Part shown: in pieces, positions 1-6,732 of the stretch
Layout: every line of letters begins with the position of its first letter
Position numbering within the stretch: position 1 is the stretch's first letter
From: Deltaproteobacteria bacterium
GTDB lineage: Bacteria > Desulfobacterota > Binatia > UBA9968
Assembly: GCA_016183145.1 (NCBI GenBank)
Contig: JACPFE010000688.1
Coordinates: 1-7,282, forward strand
Length of the DNA stretch: 7,282 nt
Direction: 5' to 3'
Program-made: the position numbers and the translations under genes
The notes under the pieces: model-generated
What the model was told of the DNA's origin: nothing
The model's database searches: none
The model's input: only the letters and a program-made list of their open reading frames with translations

Positions 1-60
1 ATGCACCCCGGCAACTCGCCTGTCAATGACGGGCAGCTTTACGATTCTACACAGCCGTAG
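1..60 (+). CDS. Possible 3' end of a gene entering from the left (partial)
   Basis: Frame 1 is open from the window edge to a TAG at 58-60 and would give the last 19 residues, ending in DSTQP, of a protein I do not recognise. Support is indirect. The stop lies 26 bases before a strong rightward terminator (87-120), as expected at the end of a plus-strand transcript, and the codons are plausible for a GC-rich genome. The ATG at position 1 could be an internal methionine or chance. Against this, frame 2 is also open here, and 18-34 can fold as a 7-bp hairpin (GCCTGTC-AAT-GACGGGC, one G-U pair), so an RNA gene or plain 3' untranslated sequence is possible. Sequence left of the window is needed to decide. 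Confidence 0.3.
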   Translation: MHPGNSPVNDGQLYDSTQP

Positions 61-86
61 TTTTGTTTGTCAAGGGGATGTCATCG

Positions 87-120
87 AAGGGCCGCTGAAC
101 TCAGCGGCCCTTGGGTTTTT
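87..120 (+). terminator. Rho-independent terminator, rightward
   Basis: A perfect 12-bp stem (AAGGGCCGCTGA at 87-98 pairing with TCAGCGGCCCTT at 101-112) with a minimal loop is followed by GGG and a run of five T (116-120). The T-run is on the plus-strand side only. Read leftward, the stem is followed by CGATGAC with no T tract, so this should stop a transcript arriving from the left, not the minus-strand gene that ends at 160. It could still act as a 3' stabilising hairpin for that convergent minus-strand transcript. Confidence 0.75.
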
Positions 121-159
121 ACGTTGATTGAGTCGGGTAATGGAGCCTGCGGGCGCTTA

Positions 160-1101
160 TTAAATTTCCGCAACGCGCCGCATTTTGATTTTCTTCCGCT
201 TGGCTTGTTCCAGAACATAGCGGCCGACGGCCAGGTCTTCGTCGGCGATGCCGTTGGATTGGAAAAAAATCCTCTTGGGCCGGGGTTGCGGAACGCCGCC
301 GGCCACAATCTTTTCCAGCGGCACGATGCTGTCCCAGCGCAGGATGCCGAACTCGCACGCCGCCATGAGATCGCCGCTGTCGATTCTGGCGGTCGGTAAG
401 TCATCGGTGACGATATAGTTCATATGGCGGATAAGATCTATCGAAACTTCATGCTTGACCGCCGCGTTGGCACCGATGGACGCGACCAGGACGTCCTCCT
501 TGAGACGCGCGCCATGTACGATGGGTGTTGCGGCGTCCGTTGAGACGACGAGGATATCGGCTTCGGCTTCCGCTTCGCTGACCGAGGAAACTTCGCGCCA
601 GTCGGCTTTGACGATCTTGCTCATCTGCTTAATGAACGCCTTACGTCGTTTTGGGGTGCGGCCCCAGACGACGACGCGTTCAATGGGACAGGCGTGGGCG
701 ATGGCTTCCACTTGAAACGTGGCCTGCCAACCGGGACCAATGACGCCCAGGGTTTTGGCGTTGCTCGGCGCGAGATATTTTGCCGCTACGCCGGTGGCGG
801 CGCCGGTGCGCAGGCTGCTCAAGTAGCTCATGTCGATGATCGCCTGGATGCCTCCGCTGCGGCCGTTGTAAAGCGTTATCGTATTGGCTTCGCCGGCGTA
901 GGAGCGCAGGCAGATGAGATCATAGTCCGCGTGCCATGCGGCCATCATGTTGAGCTGTTTTTCGCTGCCCTTGAGCCGGCGGCGCGGGACGCTGCGCACT
1001 TTGCCGGCGGCGCGGTCGTGAAACATCTTGTCGAGGCATTTTAGCGCAGTCGGCATGTCGATCAATTTGCGGGTTTGCGGTTCGCTGATGATTAACGCCA
1101 T
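160..1101 (-). CDS. Ornithine cyclodeaminase / mu-crystallin family protein
   Basis: A 313-residue predicted cytosolic NAD(P)-dependent protein of the ornithine cyclodeaminase/mu-crystallin family. Known members include ornithine cyclodeaminase, alanine dehydrogenase of the AlaDH type, ketimine and pyrroline-2-carboxylate reductases, and enzymes of siderophore precursor synthesis. Family signatures appear in order: SLRTGAATGVAAKYLA (96-111, with the substrate-binding arginine R98), the Rossmann glycine motif GVIGPGWQA (119-127), a second strand and basic turn VVVWGRTPKRR (143-153), DILVVSTDAATPIV (182-195), VASIGANA (206-213), TDDLPTARIDSGDL (232-245) and the C-terminal SNGIADEDLAVGRYV (282-296). 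The protein is slightly shorter than usual for the family. The position normally held by an active-site lysine appears to be arginine (LICLRSY, R66), so the substrate cannot be predicted. The ATG start is supported by AGAGGA (plus-strand TCCTCT, 1111-1116) nine bases upstream. The gene is divergent from the zinc-ribbon gene, and no neighbour suggests a pathway. Confidence 0.93.
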   Translation of the reverse strand: MALIISEPQTRKLIDMPTALKCLDKMFHDRAAGKVRSVPRRRLKGSEKQLNMMAAWHADYDLICLRSYAGEANTITLYNGRSGGIQAIIDMSYLSSLRTGAATGVAAKYLAPSNAKTLGVIGPGWQATFQVEAIAHACPIERVVVWGRTPKRRKAFIKQMSKIVKADWREVSSVSEAEAEADILVVSTDAATPIVHGARLKEDVLVASIGANAAVKHEVSIDLIRHMNYIVTDDLPTARIDSGDLMAACEFGILRWDSIVPLEKIVAGGVPQPRPKRIFFQSNGIADEDLAVGRYVLEQAKRKKIKMRRVAEI

Positions 1102-1121
1102 GGTTCAGAATCCTCTATGGG

Positions 1122-1150
1122 TTTATAGCCTAAGGGTAAGTTCCGGGCAA
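1122..1150 (-). promoter_or_regulatory. Candidate sigma70-like promoter for the cyclodeaminase-family gene
   Basis: Read on the minus strand, TTGCCC (1150-1145) and TATAAA (1127-1122) are separated by exactly 17 bases, a good match to a housekeeping promoter. Transcription would start near 1115, giving a leader of about 14 bases that begins at or within the ribosome-binding site (1116-1111). That is tight, so the true start may lie further upstream. The spacer coincides with the first copy of the repeated TAAGTTCC-type motif (1128-1144), so a protein bound there would interfere with RNA polymerase. This is a pattern match only. Confidence 0.35.
1128..1144 (+). promoter_or_regulatory. Intergenic 17-nt motif, copy 1
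   Basis: GCCTAAGGGTAAGTTCC. It shares GCC at the left and TAAGTTCC at the right with copies at 2040 and 3460. It lies 26 bp from the start of the divergent cyclodeaminase-family gene and 99 bp before the ATG of the zinc-ribbon gene. It fills the spacer of the candidate minus-strand promoter, which would suit an operator. Its function is unknown. Confidence 0.4.
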
Positions 1151-1243
1151 GGCGTAATAAGTCGGCCTAGCGCGCGTCTAATGGCCAATGGGGTTGACTG
1201 CGGTGGCCTTGACGATGGACGCAAAAATTGCGAGGGGTAACTT

Positions 1244-2014
1244 ATGGCGGAGGCAGTACGATTATGTCCCCACTGTGCCAATAGTATTGGCATAGGCGCG
1301 GCGAAGTGCCCTTACTGCAAGGCGGATGTCGAATCGACCGCGACGCCGCAGTGGCCCACGCGGGAAGGAGAATCTGTGGCTTCTCGATCGGCGCCCAAAG
1401 CGACGCGCGTCTCGATGCTGGCAAAAATCATAATGGCGGCCGGCGTTGCGGTCCTTGCGCTGGGCGTTTATCTCGTCGTCGGGCAAGGGGGGCGGAGCGA
1501 GTCGCAACTGCTGCTTGAGGAAAAGATAAAAGAACTGCAAGAAAAAGAGCAGAAGATCCAGACGCTGGAAGCCGACGCGGCTAAGACGCGCCAGACGCTG
1601 ACCGAGCAGACCGGCCAGTTGAGCCAGCTAAAAGCCAAGCTCGAAGAAAGCCAGAAGGAGTTGGCTTCAGCGCGAGTGCGGCTTGGCCTTGCAAGCCGGG
1701 AAGTCGACCGCCTGGCCTCCAGCCGGTCGCAGTCCGCGCCGCAAACGGCTTCGCGACCTCCCGATCCGGCTCCCCAGCCCACGCCGGCACCAACGCGCCG
1801 GGCGGCGGAAGCTGGGGTTTACGAAACCATCCGGGCGACTTCGGTGTACGAAGATCCGTCAGGGTCCTCGCGCGTGCTGTCGCAAATCGGCCCGGGTACC
1901 CGTATCAACGTCGTGCGCTCCGTCGGCGATTGGCTTGAAGTAAGGTCTAAACAAGGCAATCCGCCTGGATTTGTTCGTCTGGATGATGCTAAATTCATCG
2001 GCAGAGCAAATTAG
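1244..2014 (+). CDS. Zinc-ribbon, single-TM, coiled-coil, SH3-like domain protein
   Basis: A 256-residue protein with four clear parts. Residues 8-25 are a zinc ribbon with two CPxC knuckles (C8, C11, C22, C25). After a basic, Ser/Thr-rich linker, residues 58-80 form one membrane segment (start of it: MLAKIIMAAGVAVLALGVYL). Residues 84-160 are rich in E, K, Q and L with coiled-coil character. A Pro/Ala linker (about 164-184) leads to a bacterial SH3-like domain (about 191-254), with ATSVYEDPSGSS, a GPGTRINVV turn and GDWLEVRS, typical of SH3b folds. Positive charges just before the membrane segment predict a cytoplasmic N-terminus, so the zinc ribbon is inside and the coil and SH3 domain are in the periplasm. 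SH3b domains often bind cell-wall peptides or proteins, so a role in envelope sensing or scaffolding is inferred. I know no named homologue. The start is supported by GAGGGG (1232-1237), six bases before the ATG. Confidence 0.88.
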   Translation: MAEAVRLCPHCANSIGIGAAKCPYCKADVESTATPQWPTREGESVASRSAPKATRVSMLAKIIMAAGVAVLALGVYLVVGQGGRSESQLLLEEKIKELQEKEQKIQTLEADAAKTRQTLTEQTGQLSQLKAKLEESQKELASARVRLGLASREVDRLASSRSQSAPQTASRPPDPAPQPTPAPTRRAAEAGVYETIRATSVYEDPSGSSRVLSQIGPGTRINVVRSVGDWLEVRSKQGNPPGFVRLDDAKFIGRAN

Positions 2015-2039
2015 GTATCGGCGGCCGGTTCCTTAATTC

Positions 2040-2056
2040 GCCTGAATTTAAGTTCC
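2040..2056 (+). promoter_or_regulatory. Intergenic 17-nt motif, copy 2
   Basis: GCCTGAATTTAAGTTCC matches copy 1 at 13 of 17 positions. It starts 25 bp after the stop of the zinc-ribbon gene and ends 98 bp before the TTG start of the transporter. It also overlaps a small imperfect dyad (CTTAATTC-GCCT-GAATTTAAG, 2032-2052). I see no convincing -35/-10 pair in this 140-bp gap. Confidence 0.4.
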
Positions 2057-2154
2057 TTCCGCTTTAGGGCCCGCGATCTCTAAGAGCGTTTGTTATATCG
2101 GCGCTGGCTTTTTTTGCCGTCGCGGCGCCCTGGTTTCAAGAAAGTTTAACTCTA

Positions 2155-3438
2155 TTGGAAGACTCTACTATAGCGCAACCAGCGGCCGGGGCTGCGACCC
2201 CGACGCACCGTTTCCTGTGGCGAACTTTCTCATCGCTACGGCACGTTAATTATCGGTATCTCTGGATCGGCACCGTCTGCATGAGCGCCGGGCAGTGGAT
2301 CCAGCAGGTGACGCTGGGATGGTTGGTTTATGATCTCACCGGTTCGTCCGTGTTACTGGGAGTGCTGAATGGTCTGCGTGCGTTGCCCTTCCTGCTCGTG
2401 AGCCCCATTGCGGGCGTAGCTGCCGACCGGATGGACCGGCGCCGGCTCGTTCTCACCGCCGAGTGGGTGTTGATGATTACCGCCCTCGGCATGGGTCTTC
2501 TCGTCGCCTCCGGTTTCTTGGAGACCTGGCATGTGTTCGCTTTTACCCTGATCACCGGAGTCTGTTGGGCGTTCGTGGATCCGATACGCCAGAGTATGGT
2601 TCCGATGCTGGTGCCCAAACAGGAACTCATGAATGCGGTGGCGCTCAACTCCGCGGCTTTCAACATGACCAAGGTCATCGGTCCGTCGATCGGCGGGGTG
2701 TTAATCGCGGCATTCGGTGTGGCTGGCAATTTCTTTGTCCAAGGGTTGACTTACGCAGGGGTTGTTCTGTTCGTTTATTGGATGGTCGCGCCGGCTACCC
2801 CTTTGGAGGCGCGGCGATCTTCGGCGCTGGCCAACCTAAAAGAAGGGCTGGTCTACGTTTGGTCCAATCCAACGATCTTCGCCCTCATGATCACCGCTCT
2901 GGTCCCAAGGATTTTCGCCATGCCGTTTCAGACGCTTATGCCAGTGTTTCAGAAGGATGTACTCAAAGTGGGTCCAGAGGGGTTGGGGGTGTTGCTAGCC
3001 GCGCCCGGATTGGGCGCGATGCTCGCCGGGTTGATGCTCGCTACGCTGTCGTACCGGATCAGGCGTCAGGGAGTCCTGATGCTGGTTAGTTTGGTATCGC
3101 TGGGCGTTACGATGAACCTATTTTCCTGGACGACTTCTTTTCCCCTGGCGATTCTGGCTTTGGTCGGCGAGGGCGCCTGCCAAATTTTCTACATGGCCAC
3201 TACCAATACGCTGTTGCAATTGATCGTGCCGGATCACCTGCGCGGTCGGGTGATGAGCATCTATTCCTTGGACCGCGGGTTAATGCCCGTGGGGTCGCTA
3301 TTGGCCGGCGTCATGGCCCATTTTATTGGAGCGCCGGCAACGGTCAGCTTCATGGGCTTGACGGTCATCGTGCTCGGAATTCTCGTTGCCTGGCGGGCGC
3401 CGATTATTCGTGGCTTGGGCCATTCAGCCAAGGGCTGA
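2155..3438 (+). CDS. MFS transporter, MFS_3 / EntS-like group
   Basis: A 427-residue inner-membrane protein of the major facilitator superfamily, probably a proton-driven exporter. It has about 10-12 hydrophobic segments. The N-terminal TFSSLRHVNYRYLWIG (24-39) and WIQQVTLGWLVYDLTGSS (48-65) are typical of the MFS_3 group, which contains the enterobactin exporter EntS and many drug-efflux-like proteins. The cytoplasmic loop GVAADRMDRRR (87-97) is MFS motif A. Further group hallmarks are VPMLVPKQELMNAVALNS (149-166) followed by IGPSIGG (175-181), and VPDHLRGRVMSIYSL (358-372). The substrate cannot be told from sequence, and no siderophore or antibiotic genes are in view. The start is TTG: the frame is open back to a TAG at 2065-2067 but has no ATG or GTG before residue 43, which lies inside the first membrane segment. 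The ribosome-binding site is weak (AAGAAAG, 2138-2144). The gap to the AsmA-like gene is 123 bp, and the genes could be co-transcribed or separate. Confidence 0.93.
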   Translation: MEDSTIAQPAAGAATPTHRFLWRTFSSLRHVNYRYLWIGTVCMSAGQWIQQVTLGWLVYDLTGSSVLLGVLNGLRALPFLLVSPIAGVAADRMDRRRLVLTAEWVLMITALGMGLLVASGFLETWHVFAFTLITGVCWAFVDPIRQSMVPMLVPKQELMNAVALNSAAFNMTKVIGPSIGGVLIAAFGVAGNFFVQGLTYAGVVLFVYWMVAPATPLEARRSSALANLKEGLVYVWSNPTIFALMITALVPRIFAMPFQTLMPVFQKDVLKVGPEGLGVLLAAPGLGAMLAGLMLATLSYRIRRQGVLMLVSLVSLGVTMNLFSWTTSFPLAILALVGEGACQIFYMATTNTLLQLIVPDHLRGRVMSIYSLDRGLMPVGSLLAGVMAHFIGAPATVSFMGLTVIVLGILVAWRAPIIRGLGHSAKG

Positions 3439-3459
3439 CTCAGCGAGCGCCGTGCTTGC

Positions 3460-3476
3460 GCCCACCGGTAAGTTCC
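3460..3476 (+). promoter_or_regulatory. Intergenic 17-nt motif, copy 3
   Basis: GCCCACCGGTAAGTTCC matches copy 1 at 14 of 17 positions, including the 10-mer GGTAAGTTCC. It starts 21 bp after the transporter stop and ends 85 bp before the AsmA-like ATG. It is followed by CTTTAG, which also occurs shortly after copy 2 (2062-2067). A weak TTGCGC / TAGCAT pair (3456-3461, 3479-3484, 17-bp spacer) brackets the motif, but the match is too poor to call a promoter. Confidence 0.4.
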
Positions 3477-3561
3477 TTTAGCATAAAAGAAATCCGCCAT
3501 CGACGATCCGCCGCGCTGCGGGCCAAAGCTGGCTTACGTTTATCGTGCTCTCACGCCCACT

Positions 3562-6500
3562 ATGAGAAAAACTCTCAAGCTCTTGGTTTTTGTCGCTGCT
3601 TTGTCCGGGCTTTTTTTGCTCGCTACTTTCCTGGCGTTTTATCATTTGCTCAGCGTCGGTGAATTTCGCCGTTTTTTGGTGAGCGAAATCGAGCAAAACA
3701 CGAAATTCAAGGTCCAGTTGGGCGAGGCCAAGCTGGAGGTCGGACGCATTTTAGGCGTCGGTTTCCACGACTTCGCTCTGTCCGAACCCGACGCCGCCGA
3801 GCCGGTGATCACCGCTGAACGAATTACTGCGCGCGTGGCGCTGATGCCGCTGTTGCGCCGCAAACTGGTCTTTTACGAAATCCGTCTTAATAAAGCAGGC
3901 GCGCAGGTGGTGCGGGACAAGGACGGGAAGATTCCCTTGCTCGACCGGCTGCTCAACCTGCCCTTCCTCAAGAACGCTGACCGTCAATTCGCTCTCGACC
4001 TGAGGGCGCTGAAGATCACCGGCGCCAGGATCGATTTTCTCGACCATTTCCTCGAAGGAACGGCGCGCTCTGCGCGGCTGGAAGATCTCGATCTTGCGCT
4101 GGCGCGCCTGCGCGGCGCCGCATTGCGCGATTTTTTCCAGAGCCTGGTGCGCCGCAAGCGGGATCAGCCGCAGGGGACGGCATTGGAGTTCGAGCTTAAG
4201 ACCGCGGTGGCCACCGAAGGCAGGGAAGCCCGGCTGCGGGCCAAAGGCACGATGATTTTTCCGAGCGAGCCATTGGAAATCGACCAGGCGTGGTGGAACG
4301 CGGAGGCGCAGATGACGGACCTGCCGGCGCCGCTGGTTCAATCCTATGCCGAGAACCGCCTGCCGGTAAACTCTTTGAGCGGGACTTTGGATGGGCGGTT
4401 TGAATTGGAAGGAAACCCGAAACAGCGGTTGCAGGCAAAGGGTGAACTTTCCTTCAAACAGTTGGTGATCGGCGCGCCAGAACTTTTTTCGGCACCGCTC
4501 GACGTTGGCGATGGCCGGCTTGATCTGGACGTCGGTTGGCAGCCCCGCCTGCCTGGCGGCGGGCAGGCGCAACAGTGGGAGCTGTCGCGCGTCAATCTTC
4601 GCTCCAAAGACCTGCAATTCGCTCTCACCGGCGCGCTGCGCGCGGCGGACAGTGAAGATCCCCAGTTGCAATTGACCGTGACTGCGCCAATCCTCTCCGT
4701 CGCCGCGGTCAAAAAGTATCTGCCGCCCAAGTGGGTCGCCGCGGCGCATGCCGAGAACTTCGTAGCGATCCTCCAAGAAGGGACTGTCAAATTAAACCGC
4801 GCCGAAGTCAGCGCTCGTCTCTCGGATCTCCGCGCGCCGATAGCGACGGCCGGCTTTGCTGAAGGCGCTTCATTGGATGTCGAGTTCAAGGGCGTCGGAA
4901 CGAACGCTACAGGTGGCTATCTCTCTCTTCGCGGCCTCCAGGGCCGGATGATTTTGGAGAAGGGGTTGCTTTCGTTCAAAGGAGTTACCGGCGATTACGG
5001 GCAAAGCCGGTTGTCGAACATCGACGGCAACTACCGCTGGTACGGCGCGGGCCAGGGCACGCTGCAACTGCGCGGGCGAGGTGATTTGGATCTCGCCGAG
5101 TTGCGCGAGCAAGTGCAGCAGGGCTTGCTCCCCGCTTCGGTCACGAAAGCCGCCGCGGCGGTCCAAGAGATGGAAGGTAGGGGAAACGTCGATCTGGCGG
5201 TGAACCGGGCGGCGGAGTCGGCACCGCTGATCGAAGGCAGGATTTCACTGGACGGCGCGCGGTTCAAGTTGCATGATTTTCCGCTCACCGAGGTGCGCGG
5301 GGAGATTGCGCTTACTCCCACGGAGATCAAGGCGGAAAAAGTTCACGGGCTGCTCTCCGGCTCGCCCGTGCAAATTCACCTGACGCTGAAAGACTACGCC
5401 GAGGATGACGGGGCCTTTGATCTGACAGTGGAATCCGCAGGCGTCAGGGCGGGGCTAGTCGCACGATGGTTGTTATCCAGCGGTTCTTTGCAAGACCCTG
5501 GCATAGTGCGCGGCTCGGTTCGCTACCAGGGAGCCTTAGGGACTACGGAGGGCAGGAAGCTTACCGGCAATCTCGATCTTGCCGACGTGGAGCTTGCCGT
5601 CCGGCCGCTCCTGCAGCCGCTCAGAGATCTTAATGGCCGGATCTCTATCGACGAGGCGGGCATCGATTTTCAGAATCTAAAAGGCCTCCTCGTCGGGTCG
5701 CCAGCCGGTTTCAACGGCCGCTGGCGTTTTGCCCAAAAGCCGCAACTGTTGTTTGACTTCACCGCGCCGAATCTGGACGTCACCTATTTTTATTCCCAAC
5801 TCAATCCCGAAGCGGCGGATTTCTACGCGAACCTTCAGGGAGTGGGGAAGATCACGCTCGGGCGGGGACGCATCAAAGCCTTTCAGTTTTCCGACCTCAA
5901 GGCCGATGTCGTGATCGACCGAAGGGTCTGGCGTTTGGGAAATATCGTGGCGCGCTCCGCCGGTGGCTCCCTGCAAGGCTCCGCAACCTTCACTGATCAA
6001 CCGGGCATCCTGGGATTTTCCGTCGAGCCCAAGATCAAAGGCGTGCCGGTGCAAGGCGTTTTGGACTGGTTTGAAGCGGGCAAGGCCGAGATGACCGGCA
6101 AAGTCGATCTCACGGGGAAATTGGCGTGGATGGGAAAAGACGCCGCCGAACGCAAGCGCAGCGTCGAGGGATCCTTCAATCTGCGCATTGAAGATGGAAC
6201 TATCGGGAGGATGCGCGTCCTGGTGCAACTTCTCAACTTGTTGGATCTGTCGCGCTGGTTTACCTTGCAGGGGCCGGATTTCGGTAAACAGGGCATTCGT
6301 TTTCGCGCCGTTACCGGCGACTTCAAGGTGACCCAAGGGGTCTATGCAACAGAGAATCTGGTCGTTGATAGCGACGATCTGCGCATGACCGGCGAGGGCA
6401 AGATCGATTTGCCGAAGGGCGAAATTGATTTCATCGTCGCCGTGCGCCCCTTTGCGGGAATCGATACCGTCATTGGCTACATCCCTTTGATCGGACGGAG

Positions 6501-6732
6501 CATTGCCGCCATCAAGAACTCTTTTCTCGTGGGAAGTTTCAATATCACAGGGCCGATCGAGGACCCGACCATCACTCCGGCGCCCTTGGGTACTCTGTCG
6601 GAATGGTTTTGGGGAGTGTTGGGTATTCCGAAAAATATCATCGGCCTGAGCGGCGAGGAGAAAAAGGAAGCCCCGCTGCAAGAGCAGTCTAAAGAGCCGG
6701 TCAAGGAGAGCGCCCCGGCGCCGACTCCATGA
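3562..6732 (+). CDS. AsmA/YhdP-like envelope protein (probable lipid-transport bridge)
   Basis: A 1056-residue protein of the AsmA superfamily. The family (AsmA, TamB, YhdP, YdbH) is anchored in the inner membrane and spans the periplasm as a long beta-sheet groove. In E. coli, TamB, YhdP and YdbH redundantly support phospholipid transport to the outer membrane. Here a short basic start (MRKTLK) leads to one membrane anchor (about 7-29), then an AsmA-type N-terminal region (about 30-135, with GEFRRFLVSEIEQ and KVQLGEAKLEV). A long stretch of alternating hydrophobic and polar strands follows (about 135-865). The C-terminal AsmA_2/YhdP-like domain (about 870-1005) contains IEDGTIGRMRVLVQLLNLLD, GDFKVTQGVYATENLVVDSD, GKIDLPKGEIDF and the closing GSFNITGPIEDPTITP. 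A charged, proline-rich tail (about 1032-1056) ends the protein. Length lies between E. coli AsmA (about 617) and YhdP (about 1266). I find no cysteine in it. The start fits the anchor, although no Shine-Dalgarno sequence is visible. It overlaps the next gene by four bases. Confidence 0.92.
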   Translation: MRKTLKLLVFVAALSGLFLLATFLAFYHLLSVGEFRRFLVSEIEQNTKFKVQLGEAKLEVGRILGVGFHDFALSEPDAAEPVITAERITARVALMPLLRRKLVFYEIRLNKAGAQVVRDKDGKIPLLDRLLNLPFLKNADRQFALDLRALKITGARIDFLDHFLEGTARSARLEDLDLALARLRGAALRDFFQSLVRRKRDQPQGTALEFELKTAVATEGREARLRAKGTMIFPSEPLEIDQAWWNAEAQMTDLPAPLVQSYAENRLPVNSLSGTLDGRFELEGNPKQRLQAKGELSFKQLVIGAPELFSAPLDVGDGRLDLDVGWQPRLPGGGQAQQWELSRVNLRSKDLQFALTGALRAADSEDPQLQLTVTAPILSVAAVKKYLPPKWVAAAHAENFVAILQEGTVKLNRAEVSARLSDLRAPIATAGFAEGASLDVEFKGVGTNATGGYLSLRGLQGRMILEKGLLSFKGVTGDYGQSRLSNIDGNYRWYGAGQGTLQLRGRGDLDLAELREQVQQGLLPASVTKAAAAVQEMEGRGNVDLAVNRAAESAPLIEGRISLDGARFKLHDFPLTEVRGEIALTPTEIKAEKVHGLLSGSPVQIHLTLKDYAEDDGAFDLTVESAGVRAGLVARWLLSSGSLQDPGIVRGSVRYQGALGTTEGRKLTGNLDLADVELAVRPLLQPLRDLNGRISIDEAGIDFQNLKGLLVGSPAGFNGRWRFAQKPQLLFDFTAPNLDVTYFYSQLNPEAADFYANLQGVGKITLGRGRIKAFQFSDLKADVVIDRRVWRLGNIVARSAGGSLQGSATFTDQPGILGFSVEPKIKGVPVQGVLDWFEAGKAEMTGKVDLTGKLAWMGKDAAERKRSVEGSFNLRIEDGTIGRMRVLVQLLNLLDLSRWFTLQGPDFGKQGIRFRAVTGDFKVTQGVYATENLVVDSDDLRMTGEGKIDLPKGEIDFIVAVRPFAGIDTVIGYIPLIGRSIAAIKNSFLVGSFNITGPIEDPTITPAPLGTLSEWFWGVLGIPKNIIGLSGEEKKEAPLQEQSKEPVKESAPAPTP

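Noticed and set aside
87..112. Terminator for the minus-strand cyclodeaminase-family gene
   Set aside because: Read leftward, the stem is not followed by a T run, so the intrinsic terminator signal points rightward only.
455..1044. Plus-strand open frames opposite the cyclodeaminase-family gene
   Set aside because: The minus strand carries all the family signatures in order with a good ribosome-binding site. The plus-strand frames have none.
1194..1228. Plus-strand promoter for the zinc-ribbon gene using TTGACT (1194-1199)
   Set aside because: No -10-like hexamer lies at a 16-18 base spacing. The nearest AT-rich stretch (CAAAAAT) is about 22 bases away.
2099..2130. Terminator between the zinc-ribbon and transporter genes around the seven-T run
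   Set aside because: The T run lies in the middle of the possible GGC...GCC pairing rather than after a stem, so the layout is wrong for an intrinsic terminator.
2328..3089. Open frames in other phases across the transporter (2328-2729 minus, 2463-3089 plus)
   Set aside because: They overlap the middle of a complete MFS protein and show no membrane pattern or domain of their own.
3751..6681. Long minus-strand open frames (e.g. 3751-4776 and 5677-6681, each over 330 codons) opposite the AsmA-like gene
   Set aside because: Their translations are rich in Arg, Gln, His and Pro with no fold-like pattern or recognisable motif, while the plus-strand frame is a continuous, family-typical protein. 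They are products of GC-rich codon structure on the opposite strand.
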